A stretch of 64,000 nucleotides of DNA. Source: Anaerolineaceae bacterium (GTDB taxonomy: Bacteria > Chloroflexota > Anaerolineae > Aggregatilineales > Phototrophicaceae). Made by a program: the position numbers and the translations under genes. Of this stretch, positions 45,283 through 52,944 are shown piece by piece. Each line of letters opens with the position of its first letter. The stretch's first letter is position 1. The stretch covers positions 1,116,001 to 1,180,000 of the forward strand of contig JAPPOB010000010.1 of the NCBI GenBank assembly GCA_028818375.1, written 5' to 3'. Below the pieces are notes generated by a model, which was given only the letters and a program-made list of their open reading frames with translations, was not told the DNA's origin and made no database searches.

Positions 45283-45322
45283 GATTGCAACGACTGCAAC
45301 GCTGGCGAGAAGGGTCTCCGCC

Positions 45323-46345
45323 ATGGCCGCCAACCGCAACCTGCACTCGGCGAAATCCAGCCGGAAGGACGAGTTCTACACCCAGCTTTCGGATATCGAA
45401 AATGAACTCCGTCATTACACAGAGCACTTTCGCGGCAAGGTCGTCTATTGCAATTGCGACGACCCCCGCGTCAGCAACTTCTTCAAGTACTTCTCGCTCA
45501 ACTTCGCCCGCCTCGGGCTGAAGAAACTCATCACCACCTGCTACAAGAACCAGCAGATGGACATGTTCAGCAAGCACGACGCCGAAAAGGCCATTTACCT
45601 CGAATACGATGGCACCGTCAACGAGAACGGCGTGCCCTCCATCGAGGACATCGGCATCCACCCCCTGCAGGGCGACGGCGACTTCCGCAGCGACGAGTGC
45701 ATCATGCTGCTGAAGTACGCCGACATCGTCGTCACCAACCCGCCCTTCTCGCTCTTCCGCGAGTACGTCGCGCAACTGATGGCATATGACAAGCAGTTTC
45801 TGATTATTGGTCACCAGAACGCGATCACTTACAAGGAGATTTTCCCACTGATCAAGGAAAACAGGATTTGGCTGGGTTATGGGCCGATGGGCAAGGACAT
45901 GCTGTTTGACGTGCCAGAGGACTATGCGAGATATTTGGTGGACAACAAGAACGAAGGCAGCGCATACAGGATGGTGAACGGCGTCGTAAAAGGCAGACTG
46001 GGTAATGCCGCCTGGTACACCAACCTCGACCACAACAGGCGCCACGAAGACCTCATCCTCTACAAAAAGTACACGCCAGAGGACTATCCGACCTACGACA
46101 ATTACGATGCCATTGAAGTCTCAAAGACGAAGGAAATCCCTTGCGACTACGCCGGCGCGATGGGCGTGCCCATCAGTTTTTTGGACAAGCACAATCCGGA
46201 GCAGTTTGAGATTGTAAGCGCCAACGACATCAGGCTGAATGACCGCGTTCCGATCAAGAAACATGGCCTGATCAAGGACAAGGATGGGACAATAAACGGC
46301 AAGCCCAAATACGTTCGCATCGTCATCCGCAACAAGAGGCTCTGA
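45323..46345 (+). CDS. EcoRI-type adenine-specific DNA methyltransferase
   Basis: A 340-residue N6-adenine methyltransferase resembling the EcoRI methylase family. The characteristic blocks are DEFYTQLSDIENELRHY, GKVVYCNCDDPRVSNFFKYF, and the catalytic N-P-P-F in IVVTNPPFSLFREYV. The family has no separate FxGxG motif at the usual place, and KVVYCNCDDP probably serves SAM binding. It would methylate a specific DNA site. No typical EcoRI-like nuclease is beside it; a DUF262-HNH gene lies 565 bases downstream. Start at ATG 45323 (GAAGGG upstream); an ATG at 45281 overlaps the -10 box. Codon use changes near 45780: the first half is as GC-rich as the host, the second clearly A+T-richer. Confidence 0.88.
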   Translation: MAANRNLHSAKSSRKDEFYTQLSDIENELRHYTEHFRGKVVYCNCDDPRVSNFFKYFSLNFARLGLKKLITTCYKNQQMDMFSKHDAEKAIYLEYDGTVNENGVPSIEDIGIHPLQGDGDFRSDECIMLLKYADIVVTNPPFSLFREYVAQLMAYDKQFLIIGHQNAITYKEIFPLIKENRIWLGYGPMGKDMLFDVPEDYARYLVDNKNEGSAYRMVNGVVKGRLGNAAWYTNLDHNRRHEDLILYKKYTPEDYPTYDNYDAIEVSKTKEIPCDYAGAMGVPISFLDKHNPEQFEIVSANDIRLNDRVPIKKHGLIKDKDGTINGKPKYVRIVIRNKRL

Positions 46346-46347
46346 GT

Positions 46348-46398
46348 ATGGAAGTCAGGTTGCACGAAATCACCGTGCGCGACCTGGGCGGGCGCTGA
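46348..46398 (+). pseudogene. Remnant of a DUF262 gene start
   Basis: Two bases after the methyltransferase stop, an ATG opens a 16-residue frame MEVRLHEITVRDLGGR. It copies the start of the DUF262-HNH protein 563 bases downstream (VNIQLHEITVGELVEG), and the DNA matches at about 26 of 31 positions across that block. The frame then stops. It looks like what is left of a DUF262 gene that once directly followed the methyltransferase, or of a duplication that preceded the present gene. Confidence 0.6.
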
Positions 46399-46408
46399 AA
46401 GTCACGAT

Positions 46409-46438
46409 TTGTCAGACCAGGCTGACATCGGGTAAACT
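46409..46438 (+). promoter_or_regulatory. Promoter with overlapping operator-like inverted repeat
   Basis: TTGTCA (46409-46414, five of six) and TAAACT (46433-46438) are 18 bases apart. A perfect inverted repeat TGTCAG/CTGACA (46410-46415 and 46422-46427) covers the -35 box and spacer, as an operator would. It precedes the small coiled-coil gene by 38 bases. No repressor gene is identified in the island. Confidence 0.45.
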
Positions 46439-46476
46439 GTTAATGGCGGACAGAAACAAACGACAAGCGTGCCACC

Positions 46477-46767
46477 ATGGCCGACACGGACCAAATTAAT
46501 CGCGAAATCGGCGAGTTGCGCGGCAAGCTGGACGGGCTGGCGACCAAGGAGTACGTCCGCGAGGTCGTCGAGGAACAGACGCGCGAGCTGAACAACCGGT
46601 TCGACGCCAAATTCGACCACGTCGACGCCAAATTCGACATGATCGACGCGCGCCTGCGCGAGATCAGCGAGCGTCAGCAGCGCTACAAGGGCATCGGCCA
46701 GGCGCTGGTTTTCGGTCTGCCCTTCCTTATCAGCGCGCTGGCGCTGGCCGCTGTCTTCCTGAAATGA
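46477..46767 (+). CDS. Small coiled-coil protein with C-terminal membrane anchor
   Basis: A 96-residue protein. Residues about 5-72 are a charged heptad-like coiled coil with the repeated phrase FDAKFDHVDAKFDMIDARL, and the last 23 residues (IGQALVFGLPFLISALALAA and three more) form one membrane segment, so it is probably tail-anchored with the coil in the cytoplasm. Similar short coiled-coil/TM proteins are common in phage and island contexts; no function can be assigned. The ATG at 46477 has no obvious Shine-Dalgarno. It overlaps the next small gene by 4 bases (ATGA), so the two are a translational pair. Confidence 0.75.
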   Translation: MADTDQINREIGELRGKLDGLATKEYVREVVEEQTRELNNRFDAKFDHVDAKFDMIDARLREISERQQRYKGIGQALVFGLPFLISALALAAVFLK

Positions 46768-46898
46768 GCCGGCAGGTTCCACATTCGGCCACCAGGGCGG
46801 ACCTGGAAAAGCTGAAAGGCGATCTGACCTTCAGGATGATCGTCATCAACGTTGCTTTGCTCGGGCTCATCAAGATTATCCCGCCCTTCAATGCGTGA
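46764..46898 (+). CDS. 44-residue membrane protein
   Basis: A very short frame starting in an ATGA overlap with the coiled-coil gene. The product starts MSRQVPHSATRADLEKLKGD and ends with a hydrophobic helix (LTFRMIVINVALLGLIKIIP). The pattern 'short basic/charged start, ADLEKLK helix, one membrane helix' is like the tail of its neighbour and of many small predicted membrane proteins. Its tight coupling suggests a two-subunit membrane module. Because it is so short, the call depends on the overlap and topology only. The DUF262-HNH gene starts 12 bases later. Confidence 0.55.
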   Translation: MSRQVPHSATRADLEKLKGDLTFRMIVINVALLGLIKIIPPFNA

Positions 46899-46910
46899 TT
46901 GAAGCTCGCC

Positions 46911-47993
46911 GTGAACATCCAGCTCCATGAAATCACCGTGGGCGAGCTGGTCGAGGGCTATGCCGACGATGGCGAGGGCGGCGTGCGCGGTTATGGCGGC
47001 AGGCTTGACATTCGCCCGCCCTACCAGCGCGAATTCGTCTACGGCGACAGGGAACGCAAGGCCGTCATCGACACGGTCATGCAAGGCTTCCCGCTGAATG
47101 TGATGTACTGGTCCGCGCGGGGGGACGGCAGCTACGAGATCATCGACGGCCAGCAGCGCACGATTTCCATCGCCCGATACTTCAAGAGCGATTTCTCGGT
47201 GCAAGGGCTGTACTTCCACAATCAGCCGCTCGATATCCAGAGGCGTGTACTGGACTATCGCCTGATGGTCTATTTCTGCAGCGGGACGGACAGCGAAAAG
47301 CTGGCCTGGTACCAGACGATCAACATCGCCGGCGTGGTCCTGACCGAGCAGGAACTGCGCAACGCGGTCTATTCGGGCCCCTGGGTGACGGACGCCAAAC
47401 GTTATTTCAGCCGCCGCGGCGGACCTGCCTACCAGGTCGGCGGCGACTACCTGCGCGGCAACGCCATCCGCCAGGAGTATCTGGAAACGGCCATCAGGTG
47501 GGTGAGCGAAAGCAGCATTGAAGACCACATGGCGCTGCATCAGCATGACGACAGCGCCGCGCCGCTGTGGCAGTATTTCAACGCGGTGATGGACTGGGTT
47601 CAGGCGACCTTCACAGTGTACCGCAAGTCGATGAAGGGCGTCGATTGGGGCGGCCTCTACAAGGACCACGGCGACAAGCCGCTCGATCCCGCCGCGATTG
47701 AGGCCGAAACTGCCCGCCTGGTTCTCGATGACCATGTCACGAGCCACAAGGGAATCTATCCCTATATTCTCACCCGTGACGAAAAACACCTCAATATCCG
47801 CGCATTTGACGCAGGAATGAAGCAGCGGGTCTATGAGGCGCAGAAGTGCATCTGCCCTATCTGCAAGGAAAAGTTTGAACTATCCGGAATGGAAGCCGAC
47901 CACATCACGCCCTGGTCGGAAGGCGGCAAGACTGAAGAAAACAACTGCCAGATGCTCTGCCGCAAGTGCAACCGCGAGAAGTCATCGAACTGA
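46911..47993 (+). CDS. DUF262 domain protein with C-terminal HNH nuclease
   Basis: A 360-residue two-part protein. The N-terminal DUF262 (ParB/sulfiredoxin-like) domain has RPPYQREFVYGD (about 35-46), GFPLNVMYW and the key DGQQR motif (79-83), which in related proteins supports NTP-dependent control. The C-terminal HNH zinc nuclease reads CICPICKEKF, MEADHITPWSEGG, ENNCQMLCRKCNREK with two CxxC knuckles and the catalytic His. DUF262 plus HNH proteins occur in modification-dependent restriction (GmrSD, SspE relatives), but here the HNH is of the short type, not DUF1524. Start taken as GTG at 46911; a TTG at 46899 is possible. The nearby methyltransferase suggests a restriction-like pairing; this is inference. 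Confidence 0.88.
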   Translation: MNIQLHEITVGELVEGYADDGEGGVRGYGGRLDIRPPYQREFVYGDRERKAVIDTVMQGFPLNVMYWSARGDGSYEIIDGQQRTISIARYFKSDFSVQGLYFHNQPLDIQRRVLDYRLMVYFCSGTDSEKLAWYQTINIAGVVLTEQELRNAVYSGPWVTDAKRYFSRRGGPAYQVGGDYLRGNAIRQEYLETAIRWVSESSIEDHMALHQHDDSAAPLWQYFNAVMDWVQATFTVYRKSMKGVDWGGLYKDHGDKPLDPAAIEAETARLVLDDHVTSHKGIYPYILTRDEKHLNIRAFDAGMKQRVYEAQKCICPICKEKFELSGMEADHITPWSEGGKTEENNCQMLCRKCNREKSSN

Positions 47994-48136
47994 CCGTTGC
48001 GGACAGACTGCGGTACAGTGCAGCCCGTCTAACTGAACCCGATTTGTCTTGGCGTCCGGCGCAGGCATACCTGCTCTTCTGCGGTAGTTGAAGGTCCATC
48101 TTGTGATACGATTCGACTGGAGTCACTAGAGGGTCT

Positions 48137-49063
48137 ATGAGCGAGAAGAACGGCCAGACTAGATATATCGAAGCCTTGAAAGGCAGTCGGCGAACCCTTG
48201 TGCTGATTGTCGCCTTTTTTGTCCTGGCGCTGTTCTACAGACATGGCAGGGACAACATTTCACCAGAAGATTCCTATTCAATGAATATTCACACAGAGGT
48301 TTTTGGATTCGGAATCAGTGTGGTCATCACAGTCTTCGTGATAGACGAATTGAATCGCAGACGCGACAAAGAACGCCGAGAGCAGGACACGAAAGAGCAA
48401 TTGTTGCGCGATGCAGTTAGCCCAAATCCTGATGACGCTCGAAAAGCGTTCTTCGATATGTGGAAACGTGGATTGGTGCAAGGTGAACACGGTATTTTGC
48501 GCGGTGCGAATCTATATGGTGCACGGCCAGGCGAAGTAACACTGAGTGGGGCCAGAATGGATGGCGCAATTATGCGTTGGTCAGACTTCTCTAAATCAGA
48601 ATTCGACGGCGCAATATTGGACAATGCTTGTCTTAAATCTGCTGATTTGGAATGGGCATCACTTTGCAATGCTAGTCTAAAGAACGCTGACCTCGAAAAT
48701 GCTGATCTGTCTCATGCCACTTTGATCGGTGCCGATCTTACTGGTGCAAACCTGCTTGGCACAAAGATTTATCGTAACAATCTGTACAACCATGCAGCAG
48801 AAATGCCTGATATCCCTGATACGGAAAAGCCACAAGCAAAGCTTCCGGATGGAAAACCCATGAATGCAAACACAGATTTGGCATACTTTACGGACGAGAA
48901 CTATCCCGGCGGGGTCTGGCGTTCAAAAGATCCGGAAAGCCCTGCCTTTCGTGGTCACTACGAAGAACGCCTAGCTTTCATCCAGAGGATGAGTGAGAAT
49001 CGCCCCTCTAATTTTCCTCCTCTTCCCTCTCCAAATCCTCGCGCCGGCGGCGATGCAGGGTGA
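48137..49063 (+). CDS. Membrane-anchored pentapeptide-repeat protein
   Basis: A 308-residue protein with two N-terminal membrane segments (LVLIVAFFVLALFY and VFGFGISVVITVFVI), a charged linker and a pentapeptide-repeat block from about residue 118 to 215 with runs such as ANLYGA, ARMDGA, ADLEWASLCNASLKNADLEN and ADLTGANLLG, forming a right-handed beta-helix. Such domains often mediate protein contacts; the role here is unknown. DNA is A+T-richer than the surroundings. The last 18 or so codons (SNFPPLPSPNPRAGGDAG) are read from the opposite strand of the LmbE-like gene, so the original 3' end was probably lost when the island joined the host DNA. Confidence 0.8.
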   Translation: MSEKNGQTRYIEALKGSRRTLVLIVAFFVLALFYRHGRDNISPEDSYSMNIHTEVFGFGISVVITVFVIDELNRRRDKERREQDTKEQLLRDAVSPNPDDARKAFFDMWKRGLVQGEHGILRGANLYGARPGEVTLSGARMDGAIMRWSDFSKSEFDGAILDNACLKSADLEWASLCNASLKNADLENADLSHATLIGADLTGANLLGTKIYRNNLYNHAAEMPDIPDTEKPQAKLPDGKPMNANTDLAYFTDENYPGGVWRSKDPESPAFRGHYEERLAFIQRMSENRPSNFPPLPSPNPRAGGDAG

Positions 49064-49760
49064 CCACGCGGAAGGCCTCGCCGTGCTCGGCGCCGATCGG
49101 CTTGCCCATCTCCTTGCTGAAGCCCTCGATGAAGCCCACCACTTCCTCGCCCACCTGCGACTTGTGACACAGCAGCGCCTCGCACTTGCGCTCCCACTGC
49201 GCCGTCACGTCCACGTGCAGCGTCGGTGTCATCGTGAAGCCCAGGTAGAAATAGTCCACGTTGTGCGGCTCCAGACCCTCCTCCAGCAGCTCGGGGAAGA
49301 TGGGCCGCGTGCCCGCGCTGGGGAAGACCGCGTACATCGTCGCTTCGGAGGTGGCGCGGTGGTCCGGGTGGTTGATGTAGAAGTTCTGCGGCGGGATGAC
49401 GGTCGTCGGGTCGGTGGTCATCACTACCTGCGGCTTCAGTTCGCGTATCAGGCGCGTCAACTCGCGGCGCAGCTCAAGCGTCGGCTGCAGCGTGCCGTCA
49501 GGATGGCCGAGGAAGCGCACGTCGGACACGCCCAGCACCTTCGCGGCGGCCAGTTGCTCCTGCACGCGCAGCTTGACCAGGTCCGCGCGTACCGAGTCCG
49601 GCTCGTTGCTGCCGGAACCGCCGTCGGTGGTGATGCAGAAGGTCACCTGCGCGCCGTTGTCCGCCCAGCGCGCCGCCGTGCCGCCCATGCCGAACTCGAT
49701 GTCGTCCGCGTGCGCCACCACCACCAGCGCGCGTTCGGGGGTGTAGAAGTCTTCCGTCAT
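49008..49760 (-). CDS. LmbE/PIG-L family deacetylase
   Basis: A 250-residue zinc-dependent hydrolase of the LmbE/PIG-L type, which removes N-acetyl groups from GlcNAc-containing small molecules or glycolipids. It has the metal motif VVVAHADDIEFGMGGTAARW (here AHADD in place of the usual AHPDD), the second ligand motif YINHPDHRATSEATM and FLGHPDGTLQP. The Glu-rich C-terminus (REDLEREEEEN) is overlapped by the antisense end of the pentapeptide gene. The ATG overlaps the E2 stop by 4 bases (ATGA), so it is translated with the dehydrogenase genes, although a metabolic link is not obvious. Substrate unknown. Confidence 0.9.
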   Translation of the reverse strand: MTEDFYTPERALVVVAHADDIEFGMGGTAARWADNGAQVTFCITTDGGSGSNEPDSVRADLVKLRVQEQLAAAKVLGVSDVRFLGHPDGTLQPTLELRRELTRLIRELKPQVVMTTDPTTVIPPQNFYINHPDHRATSEATMYAVFPSAGTRPIFPELLEEGLEPHNVDYFYLGFTMTPTLHVDVTAQWERKCEALLCHKSQVGEEVVGFIEGFSKEMGKPIGAEHGEAFRVVTLHRRRREDLEREEEEN

Positions 49761-50893
49761 CGGTCCTGTTTCTCCCTGTCTGCGTCCATGCCGGATTCAA
49801 GGCCGCCCATCATACAGCGCATGAAGGCGTCCGCAAGCGCGCCGTCCAGGACGCGATGGTCAAAAGTCAGCGAGAAGTAACACATCGGGCGCGCGACGAG
49901 CGCGCCTTCCCGCACCACCGGGCGCTGCTGCAGCGCGCCGACGCCGAGGATGGCGGCCTGCGGCGGGTTGATGATCGGCGTGCCGACCAGGCAGCCGCCC
50001 GCTCCGTAGTTGCTGATGGTGAAGGTGCCGCCCCGCGCCTCGTCCGGCCGCAGTTGACCCGCGCGGGCGCGCGTCGCCAGGTCAGCGATGGCGCGCGCGA
50101 GGTCGGGCAGCGCCAGGCGGTCGGCGTGGCGAATGACCGGCACGATCAGGCCCTCCTCCAGCGCCACCGCCAGTCCGACGTGGCGTTCATGATGCAGGAA
50201 AATGCCGTCGGCGCGCCACTCGGCATTGAGTGTGGGATGCTCGACCAGCGCGCGCGCCGTCGCCGCCACGATCCAGGCGACGGGTGTAAACCGCAGGCCG
50301 GGGTGTTCGGCCCGCAGCGTTTCCCGCTGCGCCAGCACGGCGCCCATGTCCGCCTCGTAGACCGCAGTGACCTGCGGCGCGGTCTGTACGCTGGCCACCA
50401 TCTGCTGCGCGATGCGGCGGCGCATGGGCGTCAGCGGCAGCAGTTCGCCGGGCGTGGTTGACTCGGCCGGCGCAGTCGCCTGCTGCCTGCTCGCCAGGTG
50501 GGCCTCGACGTCCTTGCGCGTGATGCGGCCCTCGCGCCCGCTGCCGCGGACGGCGGCCGCGTCCAGCTGGTGTTCGGCCAGCAGCCGCGCCACCGCCGGA
50601 GAGTGACGTCCACTTCCCGCGGCCCGCGCCGACTGCCGCGCTTCGACCTCTTCGCCCGCGTCGCCGATGAGCGCCAAGGGCGTGCCCACCGCGACGGTCT
50701 CGCCCTCCCCCACGTGGATGCGCAGCAACACACCGGCCGCGGGCGAGGGAATCTCTGTATCGACCTTGTCGGTGATGATCTCCAGGAGGGGCTCGTACTC
50801 GTCGACCGGGTCGCCTTCGCGCTTCAGCCAGCGGCTGACCGTGCCCTCAATCACGCTTTCGCCCAGCTTGGGCATCTGCAGGGTGGTGGGCAT
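49757..50893 (-). CDS. 2-oxoacid dehydrogenase E2 (dihydrolipoyl acyltransferase)
   Basis: Core acyltransferase of a pyruvate or branched-chain 2-oxoacid dehydrogenase complex. The 378-residue protein has one lipoyl domain (lipoylated K43 in IITDKVDTEIPSP), a peripheral-subunit-binding domain (SPAVARLLAEHQLDAAAVRG, then GRITRKDVEAHL) and the catalytic domain ending in FSLTFDHRVLDGALADAF with the catalytic His and Asp. FTISNYGAGG is also conserved. A single lipoyl domain and the E1 type favour branched-chain substrates. It sits 15 bases after E1-beta. Confidence 0.95.
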   Translation of the reverse strand: MPTTLQMPKLGESVIEGTVSRWLKREGDPVDEYEPLLEIITDKVDTEIPSPAAGVLLRIHVGEGETVAVGTPLALIGDAGEEVEARQSARAAGSGRHSPAVARLLAEHQLDAAAVRGSGREGRITRKDVEAHLASRQQATAPAESTTPGELLPLTPMRRRIAQQMVASVQTAPQVTAVYEADMGAVLAQRETLRAEHPGLRFTPVAWIVAATARALVEHPTLNAEWRADGIFLHHERHVGLAVALEEGLIVPVIRHADRLALPDLARAIADLATRARAGQLRPDEARGGTFTISNYGAGGCLVGTPIINPPQAAILGVGALQQRPVVREGALVARPMCYFSLTFDHRVLDGALADAFMRCMMGGLESGMDADREKQDR

Positions 50894-50908
50894 CAGAAAC
50901 CGGCGTTC

Positions 50909-51895
50909 CTAGTACGCCGCCAGGTCGCGGATGGCGGCGAGGATGTCGTCGGGGCCCGGCAGGAAGAAATCGAACATGCCGCGGTTGAAGGGCGCGGCGG
51001 GCACGTCCGGCGCGGCCAGGCGCTTCACCGGCCCATCGAGGCACTCGAAGGCTTCGTCAACCAGCAGGGCGGCGATTTCGGCGCCGAAGCCCATGGTGCG
51101 GTTGTCCTCGTGCACCACCAGCGCCTTGCCCGTCTTGCTGACCGACGTCAACACGCTGTCGCGGTCCAGCGGATGCAGCGTGCGTAAATCGACGACCTCG
51201 ACGTCCAGGCCGTCTTCCCGCGCGGCGCGCTCCGCAGCCACCTCCGCGTAATGCGCCATCAGGCCCCAGGCGAAAAGCGAAAGGTCGACGCCACTGCGGG
51301 CGATGCGCGCCGGACCCGGCAGCAGCGGCGCGTCCCGCTCCGGCACCTCGCCGCGAATCTGACGGTAGCCGTACTTGGTCTCAAGAAACAGCACCGGGTT
51401 GGGGTCGAGAATCGCGCCGTGTAGCAGGCGACGGGCGTCGCGCGGGGTGGAGGGCACCACGATTTTCAGGCCGGGAATGTGGGCGAAGAGCGCTTCCACG
51501 CTCTGGCAGTGGTACAGGCCGCCTCCGGGCACTGCGCCGTAGGGCACGCGGATCACCAGCGGCACGCGCCAGCCGCCGGCCGAGCGATAGTACATGCGCG
51601 CCGCCTCGCCGACGATCTGGTTGAAGGCCGGGTGGATGAAATCGGCGAACTGAATCTCGCAGACCGGCCGCAGGTCTGCCAGCGCCGCGCCGATGCCCAC
51701 GCCGACGATGCCCATCTCCGTCAGCGGCGAATCCATGACGCGCCGCGCGCCATACTTCTCGTAGAGCCCCTGCGTCGCGCGGAAGACGCCGCCGCGCCGG
51801 CCGATGTCCTCGCCGGTGATGAAGACGCGCCCGTCCTGCGCCAGCGCCTCGTCCAGCGCGCAACGGATGGCCTCGATCAGCGTCATGTCGGCCAT
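50909..51895 (-). CDS. 2-oxoacid dehydrogenase E1 component, beta subunit
   Basis: Pairs with E1-alpha to decarboxylate 2-oxo acids with thiamine diphosphate and pass the acyl group to E2. The 328-residue protein follows the transketolase-like pyrimidine-binding plus C-terminal domain pattern: VFITGEDIGRRGGVFRATQG, MDSPLTEMGIVGVGIGAALA, EIQFADFIHPAFNQIVGEAA, RVPYGAVPGGGLYHCQSVEA, ALVVHEDNRTMGFGAEIAAL and a proline-rich end. The Glu in SPLTE activates the cofactor. Start overlaps the E1-alpha stop by one base (TGATG). Confidence 0.95.
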   Translation of the reverse strand: MADMTLIEAIRCALDEALAQDGRVFITGEDIGRRGGVFRATQGLYEKYGARRVMDSPLTEMGIVGVGIGAALADLRPVCEIQFADFIHPAFNQIVGEAARMYYRSAGGWRVPLVIRVPYGAVPGGGLYHCQSVEALFAHIPGLKIVVPSTPRDARRLLHGAILDPNPVLFLETKYGYRQIRGEVPERDAPLLPGPARIARSGVDLSLFAWGLMAHYAEVAAERAAREDGLDVEVVDLRTLHPLDRDSVLTSVSKTGKALVVHEDNRTMGFGAEIAALLVDEAFECLDGPVKRLAAPDVPAAPFNRGMFDFFLPGPDDILAAIRDLAAY

Positions 51896-52944
51896 CAGGC
51901 GAGACCCTCCGGCAGCGGCGCTAGCACCGGCGAGTCGGCCTCTTGCGGCGCGGGTTCGGGCGCGGCCTCGGCAGCGCGCTGCGCCTCGTCCACCCGGGCG
52001 CGCGCCTGCGCCTCCAGGTCGTCCACCATCTTCGGAGTCAGCAGGCCGCGCTCCAGCAATACGCTGCGGTAACGGAGCAGCGGCTCGACCTCGCCGGCGG
52101 CGGCCACCTCCTCGCGCGAGCGGTAGCTGCGGTCGTCGTCGTCGGAGGTGTGCGGTGTCAGGCGGTAAGTATGCGCCTCGACCAGCGAGGGGCCTTCACC
52201 GCGGTAGGCCCGCTGCACCGCCGCATGCATCGCGTCGTAGACCGCCAGCACATCGTTGCCGTCGACCGACTCACCCTGCGCGCCATAGCCGGCGGCGCGC
52301 GTCGCCACCGAGGGAATCGCCATTTGTTCCGTCTGCGGCACGGAGATGGCGTAGCGGTTGTTTTCGACCAGGCAGACCAGCGGCAGGCATTGCACGCCGG
52401 CCCAGTTCATGCCTTCGTGCCATTCGCCCTGGTTGGTCGAGCCCTCGCCCAGGCTGGTCAACGCCAGGCGCGGCTGCGTTTCGTCCTGCGGGTCCACCAG
52501 GCCGGCCCGCTGCCGGTAACGGACGGCGAAGGCCAGGCCCGCGGCCTGCGGCACCTGGGTCGCCACCGTCGACGAGCCGCTGATGATATGGCGGTCGCGG
52601 TCGCTGAAGTGACAGGGCATCTGGCGACCGGCGCTCCAGGGGTCGTCGCGGCGGGCGAAGAGGCCCAGCATGAAGTCCAGCGCGCTGCAACCCAGGGCGA
52701 TGGCCATCGCAAGGTCGCGATAGTAGGGGACGACGTAGTCCACGCCGCGGTTGATGGCGAAAGCCGCGCCGACCTGGGTCGCCTCGTGCCCCATCGCGCT
52801 GACGTGAAACTGCACCCGGCCCTGGCGATGCAGCGCCCAGGCGCGTTCGTCCAGGCGCCGGCTGAGCAGCATCAGGCGATACATCTCCAGCAGCGTGTCG
52901 TCGGACAGGACCTGTGAAGGTCTGGTCACGGCCTCACCCGGCAT
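51895..52944 (-). CDS. 2-oxoacid (branched-chain type) dehydrogenase E1 component, alpha subunit
   Basis: Thiamine-diphosphate subunit of E1, 349 residues. It has VSAMGHEATQVGAAFAI, VVPYYRDLAMAIALG, the ThDP/Mg motif LTSLGEGSTNQGEWHEGMNW (GEG rather than GDG, a form seen in branched-chain E1) with VCLVENNRYAIS, and the phosphorylation-loop-like YRLTPHTSDDDDRSYRS typical of BCKDH E1-alpha. The C-terminal 30 residues are Ala/Pro/Glu-rich. The ATG at 52944 follows GGGAG and lies 11 bases inside the end of the Fe-S oxidoreductase gene, showing coupling. Substrate preference for branched-chain keto acids is inferred from motifs. Confidence 0.94.
   Translation of the reverse strand: MPGEAVTRPSQVLSDDTLLEMYRLMLLSRRLDERAWALHRQGRVQFHVSAMGHEATQVGAAFAINRGVDYVVPYYRDLAMAIALGCSALDFMLGLFARRDDPWSAGRQMPCHFSDRDRHIISGSSTVATQVPQAAGLAFAVRYRQRAGLVDPQDETQPRLALTSLGEGSTNQGEWHEGMNWAGVQCLPLVCLVENNRYAISVPQTEQMAIPSVATRAAGYGAQGESVDGNDVLAVYDAMHAAVQRAYRGEGPSLVEAHTYRLTPHTSDDDDRSYRSREEVAAAGEVEPLLRYRSVLLERGLLTPKMVDDLEAQARARVDEAQRAAEAAPEPAPQEADSPVLAPLPEGLA

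Larger units (their letters stand above)
45203..49007. mobile_element. Accessory island inserted in the 2-oxoacid dehydrogenase locus
   Basis: All genes between lpdA and the LmbE-like gene lie on the plus strand while both flanks are minus-strand members of one metabolic unit. Parts of the interval (45780-46345 and 48137-49005) are visibly A+T-richer than the flanks. The content is a methyltransferase, DUF262-HNH nuclease, small membrane proteins and a pentapeptide protein, i.e. typical accessory cargo. A short repeated gene start (46348-46398 against 46911 onward) and a gene end that runs into its neighbour mark rearrangements. No integrase, transposase, tRNA or clear terminal repeat was seen, so the mode of entry is unknown. 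Confidence 0.6.
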
